Source of the DNA: an uncultured Bacilli bacterium
Lineage (GTDB): Bacteria; Bacillota_I; Bacilli_A; RF39; UBA660
DNA: 64,000 nucleotides
NCBI GenBank assembly: GCA_950097225.1
Contig: CATNCE010000005.1
Location: forward strand, 1-64,000
Direction of reading: 5' to 3'
The notes below the pieces were generated by a model that had not been told where the DNA came from, ran no database searches, and saw only the letters and a list, made by a program, of their open reading frames with translations. Below are positions 24,583 to 34,937 of the stretch, in pieces. How positions within the stretch are numbered: position 1 is the stretch's first letter; each line of letters starts with the position of its first letter. The translations under genes were made by a program, and so were the position numbers.

Positions 24583-25598
24583 AATTTTCTAGTTACCTAA
24601 AAGATAAAGCATATTCGTTTATAATATTTATAGTTGTATTCACCTTGCTCATCCTTCTTCTTACCTCTTTTAAAACTTCTTCGCAAGCAATTATTGCGTT
24701 CAGTTTAATATTCATAACATTTTATCTCACCTTACTGCTAATCGATTTTTTTAGAAAAAGAAATTATTATACCCAGCTAATTCAAAATGTTGAAAATTTA
24801 GACAAAAGTTATCTTGTTTTAGAAACTCTTAACAAGCCAACTTTCTACGAAGGGTTAATTCTTGATCGCGCTCTTTATCAAATAAACAAATCTATGCTCG
24901 AACAAATTCGCATATTTGAAAATCAAGTTCATAACTTTAAAGACTATATTGAAATGTGGATTCATGAAATAAAAATACCTGTGACATCTTTAACATTAAT
25001 GTCTTATAACCATAAAGAATTGTCTGATCAAAAAACATTGGAACAATTAAAGAAAATTGAATCTTACATAGAACAAGTACTATTCTATGTCCGTTCTGAG
25101 AATGCCGAAAACGACTATTTAATCAAACCAGTTAACTTAGATCAAATAATTGCTAGTGTTGCTCTTAAAAATAAAAATGACTTCTTTGCCAATAAAATCG
25201 AGTTCATTAGTAAGAAAAACAATGTTCAAGTCTACACTGATGCTAAATGGCTTGAGTTTATTTTAGGGCAAATCATTAATAATAGCATTAAATATCATCG
25301 TAAAATAAAGAATTCTTATATTAAAACAACTATAAACGTTGAAGAGGCTAAAACTATCTTGACTATTGAAGATAATGGTATTGGCATAGCTGAGCACGAC
25401 ATTCCAAGAATATTTCTAAAATCCTTTACAGGTGAAAATGGACGTGCTTCATCGTCTTCAACTGGAATGGGACTTTACATATCCAAAAGTTTATGTGACA
25501 AATTGGGCCATTCAATATACGTCGAATCGAAAAAAGGCCAATACACGCGAATTTCCATTGAATTTTCCAATAACAAATATTATGAAGTAACGAAGTAA
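24579..25598 (+). CDS. yxdK: Intramembrane-sensing histidine kinase (BceS/YxdK type)
   Basis: 339 residues: two N-terminal membrane helices (about 13-32 and 36-55) with almost no loop between them, so no extracellular sensor. The phospho-acceptor box is EMWIHEIKIPVTS (H129), the hallmark of BceS-like kinases. The N-box INNSIKYH and G-box SSTGMGLYI follow. In this family the ABC transporter itself senses peptide flux and signals to the kinase. It overlaps the regulator by four bases. Confidence 0.9.
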   Translation: MKFSSYLKDKAYSFIIFIVVFTLLILLLTSFKTSSQAIIAFSLIFITFYLTLLLIDFFRKRNYYTQLIQNVENLDKSYLVLETLNKPTFYEGLILDRALYQINKSMLEQIRIFENQVHNFKDYIEMWIHEIKIPVTSLTLMSYNHKELSDQKTLEQLKKIESYIEQVLFYVRSENAENDYLIKPVNLDQIIASVALKNKNDFFANKIEFISKKNNVQVYTDAKWLEFILGQIINNSIKYHRKIKNSYIKTTINVEEAKTILTIEDNGIGIAEHDIPRIFLKSFTGENGRASSSSTGMGLYISKSLCDKLGHSIYVESKKGQYTRISIEFSNNKYYEVTK

Positions 25599-25618
25599 TA
25601 TTACAAAATTGTAATATT
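25597..25618 (+). promoter_or_regulatory. Perfect palindrome before the Yxd transporter genes
   Basis: AATATTACAA and TTGTAATATT are perfect inverted arms with a 2-base centre, starting within the kinase stop codon. There is no T run after it, so it is not a terminator. A possible -10 (TATGAT) lies about 37 bases downstream. A response-regulator operator is likely, because BceR-type regulators bind inverted repeats before the transporter genes. A GAC/GTC half-site pair is also visible at about 25637-25651. Confidence 0.5.
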
Positions 25619-25685
25619 AAGAAATATTAGAAATACGACATAAATAAGTCTTTGCTATATGATATAACCAGAAAGGAGAAATATT

Positions 25686-26456
25686 ATGGAAAATAATATT
25701 TTAAAAATTGATAAAATAGAGAAATATTATGGTAGTAGATCATCGCTTACTAAAGCCATAAATAATATTTCTTTTGAAGTATCAAAAGGGGAGTTTGTTG
25801 CTATCATGGGGCAATCAGGATCCGGAAAAACTACTCTTCTAAATGTTATATCGACAATAGATCGTGTAACATCAGGATCAATATATGTTGGAGGCAAGGA
25901 CATAACTAAACTAAAAGGGAATGCTCTAAATCGTTTTCGTAGAGAAGAACTAGGCTTTATCTTTCAAGATTTCAACTTATTAGATACCCTTACTGCTTAT
26001 GAAAATATTGCCTTGTCTTTGTCTATTCAAAATATCAAGGCTCGTGAAATAGACGAGAGAATAACAAAAGTTGCCAAAGAACTTGATATTAAAGATATTC
26101 TTAACAAATATCCCTATCAAATGAGTGGGGGACAAAAACAAAGAGTTGCATCTGCTCGTGCCATCATAACAAATCCCTCATTAGTGCTAGCAGATGAACC
26201 AACTGGTGCTCTAGATTCGAAATCAGCTCGCATGCTTCTTGAAAAATTTAACTATTTAAACGAAACATTAAAGGCAACAATTCTCATGGTTACTCATGAT
26301 GCTTTTACAGCATCTTATGCATCGCGTGTAATATTCATCAAAGATGGCCGAATATTTAGTGAAATAATTCGTGGTGAATTATCTCGCAAGGAATTCTTCG
26401 ATAAAATAATCGATGTTGTCACCTTGCTAGGTGGAGATGTTAACAATGCTCTTTAA
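25686..26456 (+). CDS. yxdL: Peptide-resistance ABC transporter ATPase (BceA/YxdL type)
   Basis: 256 residues. Walker A GQSGSGKTT, signature MSGGQKQR, Walker B LVLADEPTGALD, H-loop VTHD: the MacB/LolD-like ATPase type that partners BceB permeases. AGAAAGGAGAAATATT precedes the ATG. It overlaps the permease by eleven bases. Expected function: power removal or sensing of antimicrobial peptides; the particular peptide is unknown (the Bacillus Yxd system responds to LL-37-like peptides). Confidence 0.92.
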   Translation: MENNILKIDKIEKYYGSRSSLTKAINNISFEVSKGEFVAIMGQSGSGKTTLLNVISTIDRVTSGSIYVGGKDITKLKGNALNRFRREELGFIFQDFNLLDTLTAYENIALSLSIQNIKAREIDERITKVAKELDIKDILNKYPYQMSGGQKQRVASARAIITNPSLVLADEPTGALDSKSARMLLEKFNYLNETLKATILMVTHDAFTASYASRVIFIKDGRIFSEIIRGELSRKEFFDKIIDVVTLLGGDVNNAL

Positions 26457-28500
26457 ATTATCTTTAAAAAACATCAAGAAGAGTTTTAAAGATTATGTCA
26501 TTTATTTTTTTACTCTAATACTTGGTGTTTCAATATTTTATATATTTAACTCTATTGAAAGTCAAACTATCATGTTAAATGTCAAATCTTCAACACGAGA
26601 AATAATTGATCTAATGATTAACTTGTTATCAGGCGTAAGTGTCTTTGTATCTTTTGTTTTAGGATTTTTAATTATTTATGCTTCTCGCTTTTTAATTAAA
26701 CGCCGAAAAAAAGAATTTGGAATATACATTACTCTAGGAATGAGTAAACGAAAAATATCATTAATATTGCTCTTCGAGACTATATTTATAGGCATCATAT
26801 CTCTTTTTGTTGGTTTAGCACTAGGAGTTATTCTTTCGCAATTTATGAGTATACTAGTTGCTAACATGTTTGAAGCTGATTTAACAAAATTTAAATTCAC
26901 ATTCTCGGCTGCATCTTGCATAAAAACGCTTATATATTTTGGTATTATGTATTTGTTTGTCATGATATTTAACACGATAAGCATTAGCAAATGTAAATTA
27001 ATATCTTTACTACATGGTGATAAATTATCCGAACAAGTTAAATTAAAAAATCCCATCATATGCACGATTGTATTCATTATTTCTTCTATCTTTTTGGGAT
27101 ATGCATATTATCTCGTTACCGTTAAGGTCGAAGCCCTTGGGGATGCTACACAAATATTTAAACCAATCGTAATTGGCGCTATAACAACATTCTTAATATT
27201 TTGGAGCTTATCTGGGTTGATTATTAAAATAGTAACTAGTTTTAAAAATACATATTATAAAGGATTAAATAGCTTTGTTGTTCGTCAAATAAGTAGTAAG
27301 ATCAATACAACTGTATTTTCGATGAGTGTTATTTGCTTAATGCTATTTATAACAATATGTGTGCTATCGAGTGCCTTATCAATAAAAAATTCTATGACGG
27401 TCAACTTGAAAACTCTAGCGCCAATCGATATAGATCTATCTAAAAAGCTAAACATAACAGAAGAGGACGCTAAAAATAATTGGCTATTAACTCCTAATAT
27501 GATTGAAGATTCTAAATTAACATTGCGTGATACTTTATTAAAAATGGATTTTAATCCCGATACATATTTAAGGGATATAGTTGAAATTTATTTATATGAA
27601 TCTGCTGATATAAAAATTTCATCTACATTAGGAACTTACTATGACGAATGTAAAAGCAAGTATCCATTTCTTAGGTACGAGATGAGGGAATCTTTAATTA
27701 AGTTAAGCGACTATAATGCGGCTGCCCGTCTTTTGGGAAATAAAGAACTTAGTTTGAATAATGACGAATATATTATTGTTGCTGATTATGATGGATGGAT
27801 TCCTATGCGCAATGAAGGTTTAAAAAGAAATACCAAAATAAAAATAAATGATCAAACTTATACTCCTAAATATCAAGAGGTTCAGCCAGGATTCATTCAT
27901 ATCTCTGCTAATCATGTCAATATGGGAATTATCATCGTACCAGATGATGCCTTAACAGAAGAGATGAAAAGTGAAAGCATAATGCTAGCTAACTATCGTG
28001 GGAATAAGGAAGAAACTGAGGATGTTATCCTATCATTAAATAATCATTCTTATAATAGCTTAACCAGTTTAAATGGCGCAACTAAATTAGCTCTTTATGA
28101 ATCTAGTATTGGACTTGGAGCTATGGTAACTTTCATTGGACTATACTTAGGAATAATCTTCTTAATCAGCAGTGCTGCCATTCTTGCCCTAAAAGAACTA
28201 TCGGAAAGTAGTGACAATAAAATGCGTTTTAGGATGTTAAGAAAAATCGGCGCTGATGAGAGTATGATTAATCGTGCTTTGTTCTATCAAATTGCCATTT
28301 TCTTCATGTTCCCACTACTTGTTGCCATTATTCACTCTATATTTGGAATAATTTTCTGTAACTACATACTAGAAACTATAGGTAATGAGAAATTATTAGA
28401 ATCGATCATTACGACGAGTATCTTTATCGTATTAATATATGGTGGATATTTTATAATAACTTATCTATGCAGTAAGAACATAATTAAGGATAAGGTGTAA
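26446..28500 (+). CDS. yxdM: Peptide-resistance ABC permease (BceB/YxdM type)
   Basis: 684 residues starting MLFKLSLKNIKKSFKDYVIYF; earlier in-frame GTG/ATG codons (26431, 26437) are further from the conserved family start. Ten predicted helices with a large extracytoplasmic loop of ~200 residues between helices 7 and 8 (about residues 325-530), the region that recognises peptides in BceB. The RRKKEFGIYITLGMSKRK block is the FtsX-fold motif. It is slightly longer than Bacillus BceB. Confidence 0.9.
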   Translation: MLFKLSLKNIKKSFKDYVIYFFTLILGVSIFYIFNSIESQTIMLNVKSSTREIIDLMINLLSGVSVFVSFVLGFLIIYASRFLIKRRKKEFGIYITLGMSKRKISLILLFETIFIGIISLFVGLALGVILSQFMSILVANMFEADLTKFKFTFSAASCIKTLIYFGIMYLFVMIFNTISISKCKLISLLHGDKLSEQVKLKNPIICTIVFIISSIFLGYAYYLVTVKVEALGDATQIFKPIVIGAITTFLIFWSLSGLIIKIVTSFKNTYYKGLNSFVVRQISSKINTTVFSMSVICLMLFITICVLSSALSIKNSMTVNLKTLAPIDIDLSKKLNITEEDAKNNWLLTPNMIEDSKLTLRDTLLKMDFNPDTYLRDIVEIYLYESADIKISSTLGTYYDECKSKYPFLRYEMRESLIKLSDYNAAARLLGNKELSLNNDEYIIVADYDGWIPMRNEGLKRNTKIKINDQTYTPKYQEVQPGFIHISANHVNMGIIIVPDDALTEEMKSESIMLANYRGNKEETEDVILSLNNHSYNSLTSLNGATKLALYESSIGLGAMVTFIGLYLGIIFLISSAAILALKELSESSDNKMRFRMLRKIGADESMINRALFYQIAIFFMFPLLVAIIHSIFGIIFCNYILETIGNEKLLESIITTSIFIVLIYGGYFIITYLCSKNIIKDKV

Positions 28501-28502
28501 AT

Positions 28503-28853
28503 ATGAAAGAAAATGCTGCTATAATATTAGCCGTTCTAGCTTTCATTATATTATGTGGTTTATCTTATTATTTACTTATCATAAAAGAAACACCTTATTA
28601 TTCCATTATCGACAATACCCAATATGAAAAAATTAACGAAAGAGAATATCGCTATTCACTAGTTTCTTATCAAGCTAACGGAAAAGCAAAAAGGATTAAA
28701 TTTGTGACAACTCGTGAATTAATTGAGGGAGCATACATAAAGTTAGATGTTATGTTCTTGCGTGGCGTTGTAAGATGGGAAGAAGTAGACTATAACGATA
28801 TTCCTAAAAATGCCCAAATTAAAATACCAAAGATTTCAAAAAGTGTTGATTAA
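28503..28853 (+). CDS. yxeA: YxeA-family small secreted/membrane protein
   Basis: 116 residues: one N-terminal membrane segment (6-25), then YYSIIDNTQYEKIN..EYRYSLVSYQANGKAKRIKFVTTRELIEGAYIKLD, VRWEEVDYNDIPKNA, the YxeA (DUF1093) pattern. In Bacillus yxeA is the last gene of the yxd operon, and the same order here supports the system assignment. It may be an accessory of peptide sensing. It begins two bases after the permease stop. Confidence 0.85.
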   Translation: MKENAAIILAVLAFIILCGLSYYLLIIKETPYYSIIDNTQYEKINEREYRYSLVSYQANGKAKRIKFVTTRELIEGAYIKLDVMFLRGVVRWEEVDYNDIPKNAQIKIPKISKSVD

Positions 28854-28870
28854 GCTCAGCATTTTTTTGT
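28842..28870 (+). terminator. Intrinsic terminator of the Yxd operon
   Basis: GTGTTGA pairs with TCAGCAT-type arm (one or two G-T pairs) over a loop that includes the yxeA stop codon, followed by seven Ts. Confidence 0.7.
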
Positions 28871-28918
28871 TAATTACTGAATGTATTCTACGTTGTTGGA
28901 AAATATACACCATAATTA

Positions 28919-28948
28919 TTGTAAAAAGCAATATATATATGATAAAAT
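28919..28948 (+). promoter_or_regulatory. Possible promoter of the variable protein gene
   Basis: TTGTAA (28919-28924), an 18-base spacer and TAAAAT (28943-28948). Moderately good match; the ATG follows 25 bases later after AAGAAGG. Confidence 0.5.
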
Positions 28949-28973
28949 TTAAATAAAGTAAGAAGGTATACAA

Positions 28974-30200
28974 ATGAAAAGAAGAAGTGTGTTATTACTA
29001 GGTATGTTATTTCTTGTGGTAGGTTTTGCAGCAGTAACATCTACGTTAGTAATAAATGGTAATGCTAGAATAGCTAGTAATGATGATGATTTTGATGTGT
29101 ATTTTTCTGCATCATTCGAAAATGGAAAAAAGAAAAATAGTCTAATCAAGGATGATACCCATATCGTGTTTGATTATGATATCAGTATGATTGGTGAAAC
29201 CTATACATTAGAATATGATGTAACAAATGGAAGTCGTGAGTATGATGCAAGTGTAAGTATAAATTGTACTAATAGTACAGAGTACTTGGGTATAACTAAT
29301 GAGTTTGATGAAGAAACTAATCTTTTGGCAACTGAAACTAGAAAAGGAACATTAAAAATCGAGTTAGTTAAGGCTTATGTAGGAGAGACAACTGATGTAG
29401 AGGTATCTTGTGAGATAGTTGGAAGTGCTGTTTCAAGAGAAGAAGTGTCTGATGGAACACCAGCTGATAAAGTAAAAAGTGCATGGGAGATAACTGAGGA
29501 TAATGATAATAATGGTGAAGTATCTGTAGGGGATTTAATCACCTTAGGTAGTGAATCGTTCTATGTCTATAACATTGAAGGAGATAATATATCAGCCATA
29601 GCTAGATATAACTTGCATGTTGGAGGAATAGTAGTAGATGGCTCAGTAAATATTACTCCAATAGAAAATCCAACTGGACTACAATATCCAAGTGCTAATG
29701 GAATGATATCTGAAGATAATGGATTAACTCCAAGTGGTTTTTCATTGGCAGGAGTAGTACCATTCACAACAGAAGAAAAATATAATCAAGCTAACGAAGG
29801 ATTATCAGAAGAAAACAAATTAAAACCAAATGATTATAGTATAAGTGTAGTTAAAGAATATGTTGATGAATACGCAATTAAATTAGCTGAGTTAGGTGGA
29901 GAAATAAAAACAACACGATTAATAACAAAAGAGGAGTTAGAAAGTGTTGGATGTGATCCGAATAAATGGTCATGTAAAGCCGGATATGATTATAGTGAAA
30001 GTGAAGAAGATCCAACATTCGCAGGAGCACCAGAATACATGTATACAACATCGTACTGGACTTCTTCGCCTGATGAAAAGCATGACGAGTACGTTTTTCA
30101 TGTCGACTACTTCGGCCACTTCGGCGGCAGCCACAACGTTTACGGCGACGGCGCTCTTGGTGTGCGCCCTGTTATCGAAATCTCTAAAACGTTATTTTAA
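28974..30200 (+). CDS. Surface protein with N-terminal TasA-like region and C-terminal variable lectin-like domain (DGR-target type)
   Basis: 408 residues. Residues 1-25 (LLLGMLFLVVGFAAVTSTLVINGNARI) are a signal peptide/anchor. Residues ~30-160 look like an all-beta TasA/camelysin-like domain, similar in style to the gene at 50186. Residues ~165-405 form a domain that ends YWTSSP...GVRPVIEI, a family widespread in uncultured gut Firmicutes. Between these invariant ends the DNA turns G+C-rich (about 62% in 30121-30180 by hand count) with a run of NNC codons. This indicates adenine-directed diversification by a retroelement. It has its own promoter and terminator. The ligand is unknown. Confidence 0.8.
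   Translation: MKRRSVLLLGMLFLVVGFAAVTSTLVINGNARIASNDDDFDVYFSASFENGKKKNSLIKDDTHIVFDYDISMIGETYTLEYDVTNGSREYDASVSINCTNSTEYLGITNEFDEETNLLATETRKGTLKIELVKAYVGETTDVEVSCEIVGSAVSREEVSDGTPADKVKSAWEITEDNDNNGEVSVGDLITLGSESFYVYNIEGDNISAIARYNLHVGGIVVDGSVNITPIENPTGLQYPSANGMISEDNGLTPSGFSLAGVVPFTTEEKYNQANEGLSEENKLKPNDYSISVVKEYVDEYAIKLAELGGEIKTTRLITKEELESVGCDPNKWSCKAGYDYSESEEDPTFAGAPEYMYTTSYWTSSPDEKHDEYVFHVDYFGHFGGSHNVYGDGALGVRPVIEISKTLF
30064..30170 (+). other. Candidate DGR variable region in gene 28974-30200
   Basis: Codons include TAC, GTC, GAC, TAC, TTC, GGC, CAC, TTC, GGC, GGC, AGC, CAC, AAC, TAC, GGC, GAC, GGC. Almost all end in C in a genome that prefers A/T there, and nearly all are one or two changes at A away from AAC. 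Invariant blocks flank it: YWTSSP before and ALGVRPVI after. The GC-rich end fits a mutagenic-homing initiation site. The template was not found in this window. Confidence 0.65.
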
Positions 30201-30208
30201 ATACAAAA

Positions 30209-30236
30209 TAGTTCTTTTATAAAAAGAGCTTTTTTG
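30209..30236 (+). terminator. Intrinsic terminator
   Basis: GTTCTTTT (30211-30218) pairs with AAAAGAGC (30222-30229, one G-T pair), then a T tract. Confidence 0.78.
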
Positions 30237-30340
30237 TTAATGAAAATAATTAATAACTTTCTACTAAATGTAAAATAAAATTGGTAAACTTCTTTTTTTT
30301 TCTAATATATGGTAGAATTATAAAGAGGAGTTTAACTATT

Positions 30341-31075
30341 ATGATAAGAAAAGTTGCAGTTATTACAGGAGCAAGAAGGGGGCTTGGAGCAAGCATAGCT
30401 TATAGTTTAGCCAGACGTGGATACGATATTGTTGTGAACGATCGTGTGGGAGAAAAAGAACTACTTGAAGTAGTTAATTATATTAAAGATAATTACGATG
30501 TTGACGCCATTGGTGTTATGGCGGATGTATCGACTGAGGGTGAAGTAAAAAGATTTTTAAATGTCGTAAAAGAAAAATATGGTCGGGTTGATGTCGTTAT
30601 TAATAATGCTGCCATCGTTGAAGATGTTGAAATTGAAAAAAGATCGACTGAGACTTTCAACGAAACACTTATTAACAATACAACATCAGTTTATTTAATG
30701 AGCAAGTACTTTGGCAAATTCATGTACAATAACAAGAAGGGGAAAATTATCAATATATCATCGACTAACGGAATCAATGCCTTTTTTCCAACTAGTATTG
30801 ATTATGATGCATCAAAAGCAGCAGTTATATCGCTTACTCATAATTTTGCACTTGAGTATGCTCCATATGTCTTAGTAAATTCTGTAGCGCCAGGATGGAT
30901 TAATACTGCCATGAATCAAGAGTTACCTATTAAGCTAATTAAAGAAGAATGCGATAAAATATATTTAAAACGTTTTGCCGAACCACAAGAGATAGCAAAT
31001 TTAGTATGCTTTTTGGCAAGTGAAGAGTGCTCTTATATTAATGGAGAGATTATAAAAATTGATGGAGGTTACTAG
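30341..31075 (+). CDS. Short-chain dehydrogenase/reductase (FabG-like)
   Basis: 244 residues from the ATG after GAGGAG; an upstream in-frame start at 30281 has no support. NAD(P)-binding motif TGARRGLGASI, NNAAIV, catalytic Ser in NISSTNG and Tyr/Lys in DYDASKAA (Tyr about 155), end YINGEIIKIDGGY. It resembles 3-oxoacyl-ACP reductases, but the reaction is not fixed by sequence. A TGGTAGAAT-type -10 lies upstream. It is not clustered with fatty-acid genes. Confidence 0.85.
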   Translation: MIRKVAVITGARRGLGASIAYSLARRGYDIVVNDRVGEKELLEVVNYIKDNYDVDAIGVMADVSTEGEVKRFLNVVKEKYGRVDVVINNAAIVEDVEIEKRSTETFNETLINNTTSVYLMSKYFGKFMYNNKKGKIINISSTNGINAFFPTSIDYDASKAAVISLTHNFALEYAPYVLVNSVAPGWINTAMNQELPIKLIKEECDKIYLKRFAEPQEIANLVCFLASEECSYINGEIIKIDGGY

Positions 31076-31104
31076 AAAAGAATCATAAGTAGTGTGAGTA
31101 AAGT

Positions 31105-34100
31105 ATGGAAAATTTACAAGAACTTAAAGAATTGCTTAACAATATAAGAAATCTTAATGACCATGATGGAAAACGATTAAGGGCCATAGTAACTCCACGT
31201 GGACTTATCTGTGCTTTTGATGAATACATGGAGCTTTATAATAGTTTATCTGAAGAAAATTTAAAATCTTTAATTAATTTAGTTGGCTAAGAAAATTTAA
31301 GTTTAAAATTTATCAAAGAAATAAATAATAAAAATTGCCTAGTAGTCCAATACAATAGAAATGATCCGTTCATGTATATGCTTTTTTCTGATGAGCAAGT
31401 TCTTAATCAAAATATAGCATCGCCAATTTTTTACTAAAATATAGTTGATTTAGACATTGTTCTTATCTTAGAGAAATTAACGACTACAGACCAAAAAAAG
31501 ACATTTGTTAAAAATTGTATACAATATAGAATTGATTATCTTATTTATGTATTAGCTCATGATACACAAAGTACTAAAGAAAAACTAGCTCAATATATAC
31601 CTGATCAAAAAATTATTGAATTAATAGGGCAACAAGACAGCTCAAACAATGTAATTACTTTGTATAGATTCTTAAGTGATAAAAATAAAGTAAAAGTTTT
31701 TAGAAGTGAAATTTTTCAACGAAAAGTTGATATTAATAACTCTTATACTAAAGAATTGATTATTCTGTCCTCGCCAGATGAGATAATTGTTGAATTAATA
31801 AAGCCTTTTTATTTACTAGAATTTATAAATTATTTTGCTCGTACAAAAAAAACTATTTTTTTGAAAACAATCTTAGATGAGACAGGACCAAGCGATTTTG
31901 ATCAATGTGCGTGTTCTTTATTTATTGATGTTCTATTCTCGCTTAATGATGAGAATATACAAAAATTAGGTGAATATCGTTCAAAACTCTTTCAGTTACT
32001 AACTGATTTGGACGACGTTACATTTGCACAAAACTATTTTGCAAAGTATAAAGCACCTAAAAGTATATTTATTGGTGATTTAATGTACGATAAAGTTCAT
32101 GCCTACTTAGAAACTGCCAAAATACATGTTACTAAAATATCTCAGAATATCATAAATAGTGACGACCCTAAAATCCTTAATTTACTAGTTAAAACTTTAG
32201 GAAAATCAGAATTACTATTGTTAGCTGTTAGAAATGAATTTATAAATGATTATGTAGTAAAAATTCTAAACGAAAATCAATATTATTTTCTTGGCACAGA
32301 AATTGAAGATAATCAATTATATCCAATGTTTAATCAGACTCAAAAAGATATTCCATCTTTATTAAATAGATACATGCGTATTTTTCCATATTTAAGTGCT
32401 GAACAAAAGAAAGTATATTATTTGCCATTTTTCACAAGGAATAATATAGAGATTAAAAAACATTATATTGAATCAGTAAAAAAAGACTATAACAATTTAG
32501 CTTCTTTAGTTGATTTATCTTTCTTTAATGAGCAAACAATTAATGATATCATAGCTAATTTAGATATTAAAAAGCTTATAAAATTAATTTTGTACGGGAA
32601 AACAGATCGCAATAAAATTCAAATTTTAAGAGATGGTTTTAGCAAAAGAAGTTTCGAGGTAGCTGATTTTATCGATGATGAAGATAATCAAACGTTTATT
32701 TTGCAATCGTTTCATGAGCATTTTTTACTTAAGTTAATGAATGATGATAAGAAAGCGGAATTTATTAACTTAATCAATAATAAAGAATTTTTGGCTCGTG
32801 CATTAAATAATGTAAATGGTAATTTATATGATCTAATCCTCGAAAGATTAGTTAGTATTTATAATAATGAAGTTGAAATTGCGAAATTTTCTTTTACTCC
32901 TATGTTTTTTGATAAGAGAAAAAAGAATAGATTTTATGAAATGTTATCATTTGATGCTTTAGTAAATCTATCAATTTATGAATGCCGATATGCAGATAGA
33001 AATAGCAATGAATATAAATATAGGATAAATATTATTTCTAAAATGATTGAAGATAATATTGATATTATTTTCTCAATTAATGTTATAACTAAATTAGATG
33101 AATTATTACTATATTTACCATGTGCTAATTCAATAAAATCATTATTGATGAGTGCTATTCCCATTTGTCTTGTAAATATACTGATTTAGTTAGTGATAGT
33201 AATTCCTATGCTCAAAAGGCTAATTGTATAAATGCGGTAACTAAAGGATATATTAATGAAGATAATTATTATTATGTAAAAGAACTTTTCTTAAAAAATA
33301 AATATTTATTTTCTAGTATAGATTTTAGATTATTATCAAAGGACTTTATGAAAATGGGAAGCTACTTTATTGATAAGACGAGTAGACATCCTTTAATAGC
33401 TTCTAAAATATTAAAAATTTATGATGAAAATTTACCGAAATTTAATTTGATTGTTGCTTTGTCTAACAAGATTTATTCTGAAAATGAAGAAAGAACTTAT
33501 AATAAAAAAATTGAAATTATCATTAATTATCTATTTGCCCATGATATAGACTGTCCAGAAAACCTTAAACTTGACATAAAAAACTATATCGGTAATAGAA
33601 ATAAAGAAGTACTATCGCAAACAGAGGCTACTCAAAATATTGACGCATTGAAAAATTTGATTTTCATAAAAAAGTTTTGGTTAAATGAAAAACGCGTTGA
33701 TGACTTTTTATTTAGCTATGTACTATTTTGGGAAGATGCCGTCAAATTCTGTAAAAGTAAGTTAGTGAATACCTATATAGAAGATATTCGGTTGGTAAAA
33801 GATGCTCAGACAGTCGAGGAATTAAAAAAATTACTGGACACATTGTCTGAATATACAATAACAGACTTTTTTTACGTAGAAGATGCTATGATAGATGCTT
33901 ACAATAAAAGTATATCAAGTAGCATAAAAACTAAAGATGAAGGAAAATCGAGATCTATTACTATTGATAATAGGCAAATTGAAGTTGAGGAACTAGAAAA
34001 CAATTTTGGGATATATGCACATTCAACAGCTGCCTACGGAAATATGCCACTGATTAACAATGATTACTATGAGTCGTGGAATTATAATCCTAATACTAAT

Positions 34101-34895
34101 AATCACGGAATATGCGTCAGCTATATTGAAAATTCAAGCTATGGAACAGCTCCCGTAAAAAGCCAAGGGGTGATGTTTGGTTTTTATAATATTCAAAATA
34201 GTGATATTGCTATATCGGCCCCATATGATTTATACACTACTAATGATGGATATTCGATAACATCGTGTCGTCGCCCATTGTTTTGTGGTTTAAAACACAT
34301 GGCCAGCTATACTAGACATACTCATAATGAAGCAACTTTAGTATTTGAAGAAATGCCTTTAGAAACTAAAAAGAATAGTATTAAAGCTTATGAAGACTTT
34401 TTAGTACATGCATCAAACTAAAGATAAAATACCTTGATCGCGTCAAAAATGCTAAACGTGAAGCAGATAAATTAAATTTATTAATAGATGAATATAAAAA
34501 AAAGCTTTAATTTAGACATATTAAGTTGCATAATTGATAGATGTGAATCAAATCTAAATGGCTGTTATGATTTAGGAATAGGTAAAAAATGGTCATTAAA
34601 TTTATTTCATCAATATGAACTTTTTCAAACAGAAGAAATAAAAAAGCTAATAACTTCAACTATTAAATATATAAAGAGTTTAGATGATATAAATTTAAGA
34701 ACGATACTAGCTAATAAATTAAGTGCTGTTATACAAGAGGAACTCTACAAGTATGCTATTGGACCTGAACCCATTAGAAAATCTCCTACATTAATTGATG
34801 ACTTTTTGCTATCAGAAATAAATGAGCTTTTAGCTTCTGTAACAGAGTACGAATGTTTAGAAGGTAAGCCAGATTCCAAAATACATTTAAAATAA
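31105..34895 (+). pseudogene. Large decayed gene of unknown function
   Basis: The pieces join into one ancestral frame of ~1260 codons. The first 61 codons run into TAA at 31288, continue in the same frame through TAA at 31435 and then to TAG at about 33187. A frameshift near 33165-33189 leads to a second frame (…LVSDSNSYAQKA…) ending at 34421. The downstream coil (YLDRVKNAKREADKLNLLIDEYKKK) lies in a third frame, and a slip in the A8 run at about 34497 leads into the last frame to 34895. The protein was Asn/Lys/Ile-rich, with a Tyr/Asn/His-rich region at 33990-34330. I recognise no domain. No ribosome site supports any of the internal frames. Confidence 0.7.
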
Positions 34896-34936
34896 AAAAG
34901 TAAGTTTAGGATGAAAAAATCTAACTTACTTTTTTG
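34895..34936. terminator. Bidirectional terminator between convergent genes
   Basis: AAAAGTAAGTT(T)AG pairs with CTAACTTACTTTTT, with T runs on both strands. It lies between the decayed gene (+) and the glycosyltransferase gene (-) and can stop both. Confidence 0.85.
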
Positions 34937-34937
34937 T

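Noticed and set aside
31288-31437. Stop-codon readthrough or recoding at the TAA codons of the large decayed gene
   Set aside because: Additional frame changes downstream make decay the simpler reading; no recoding element is visible.
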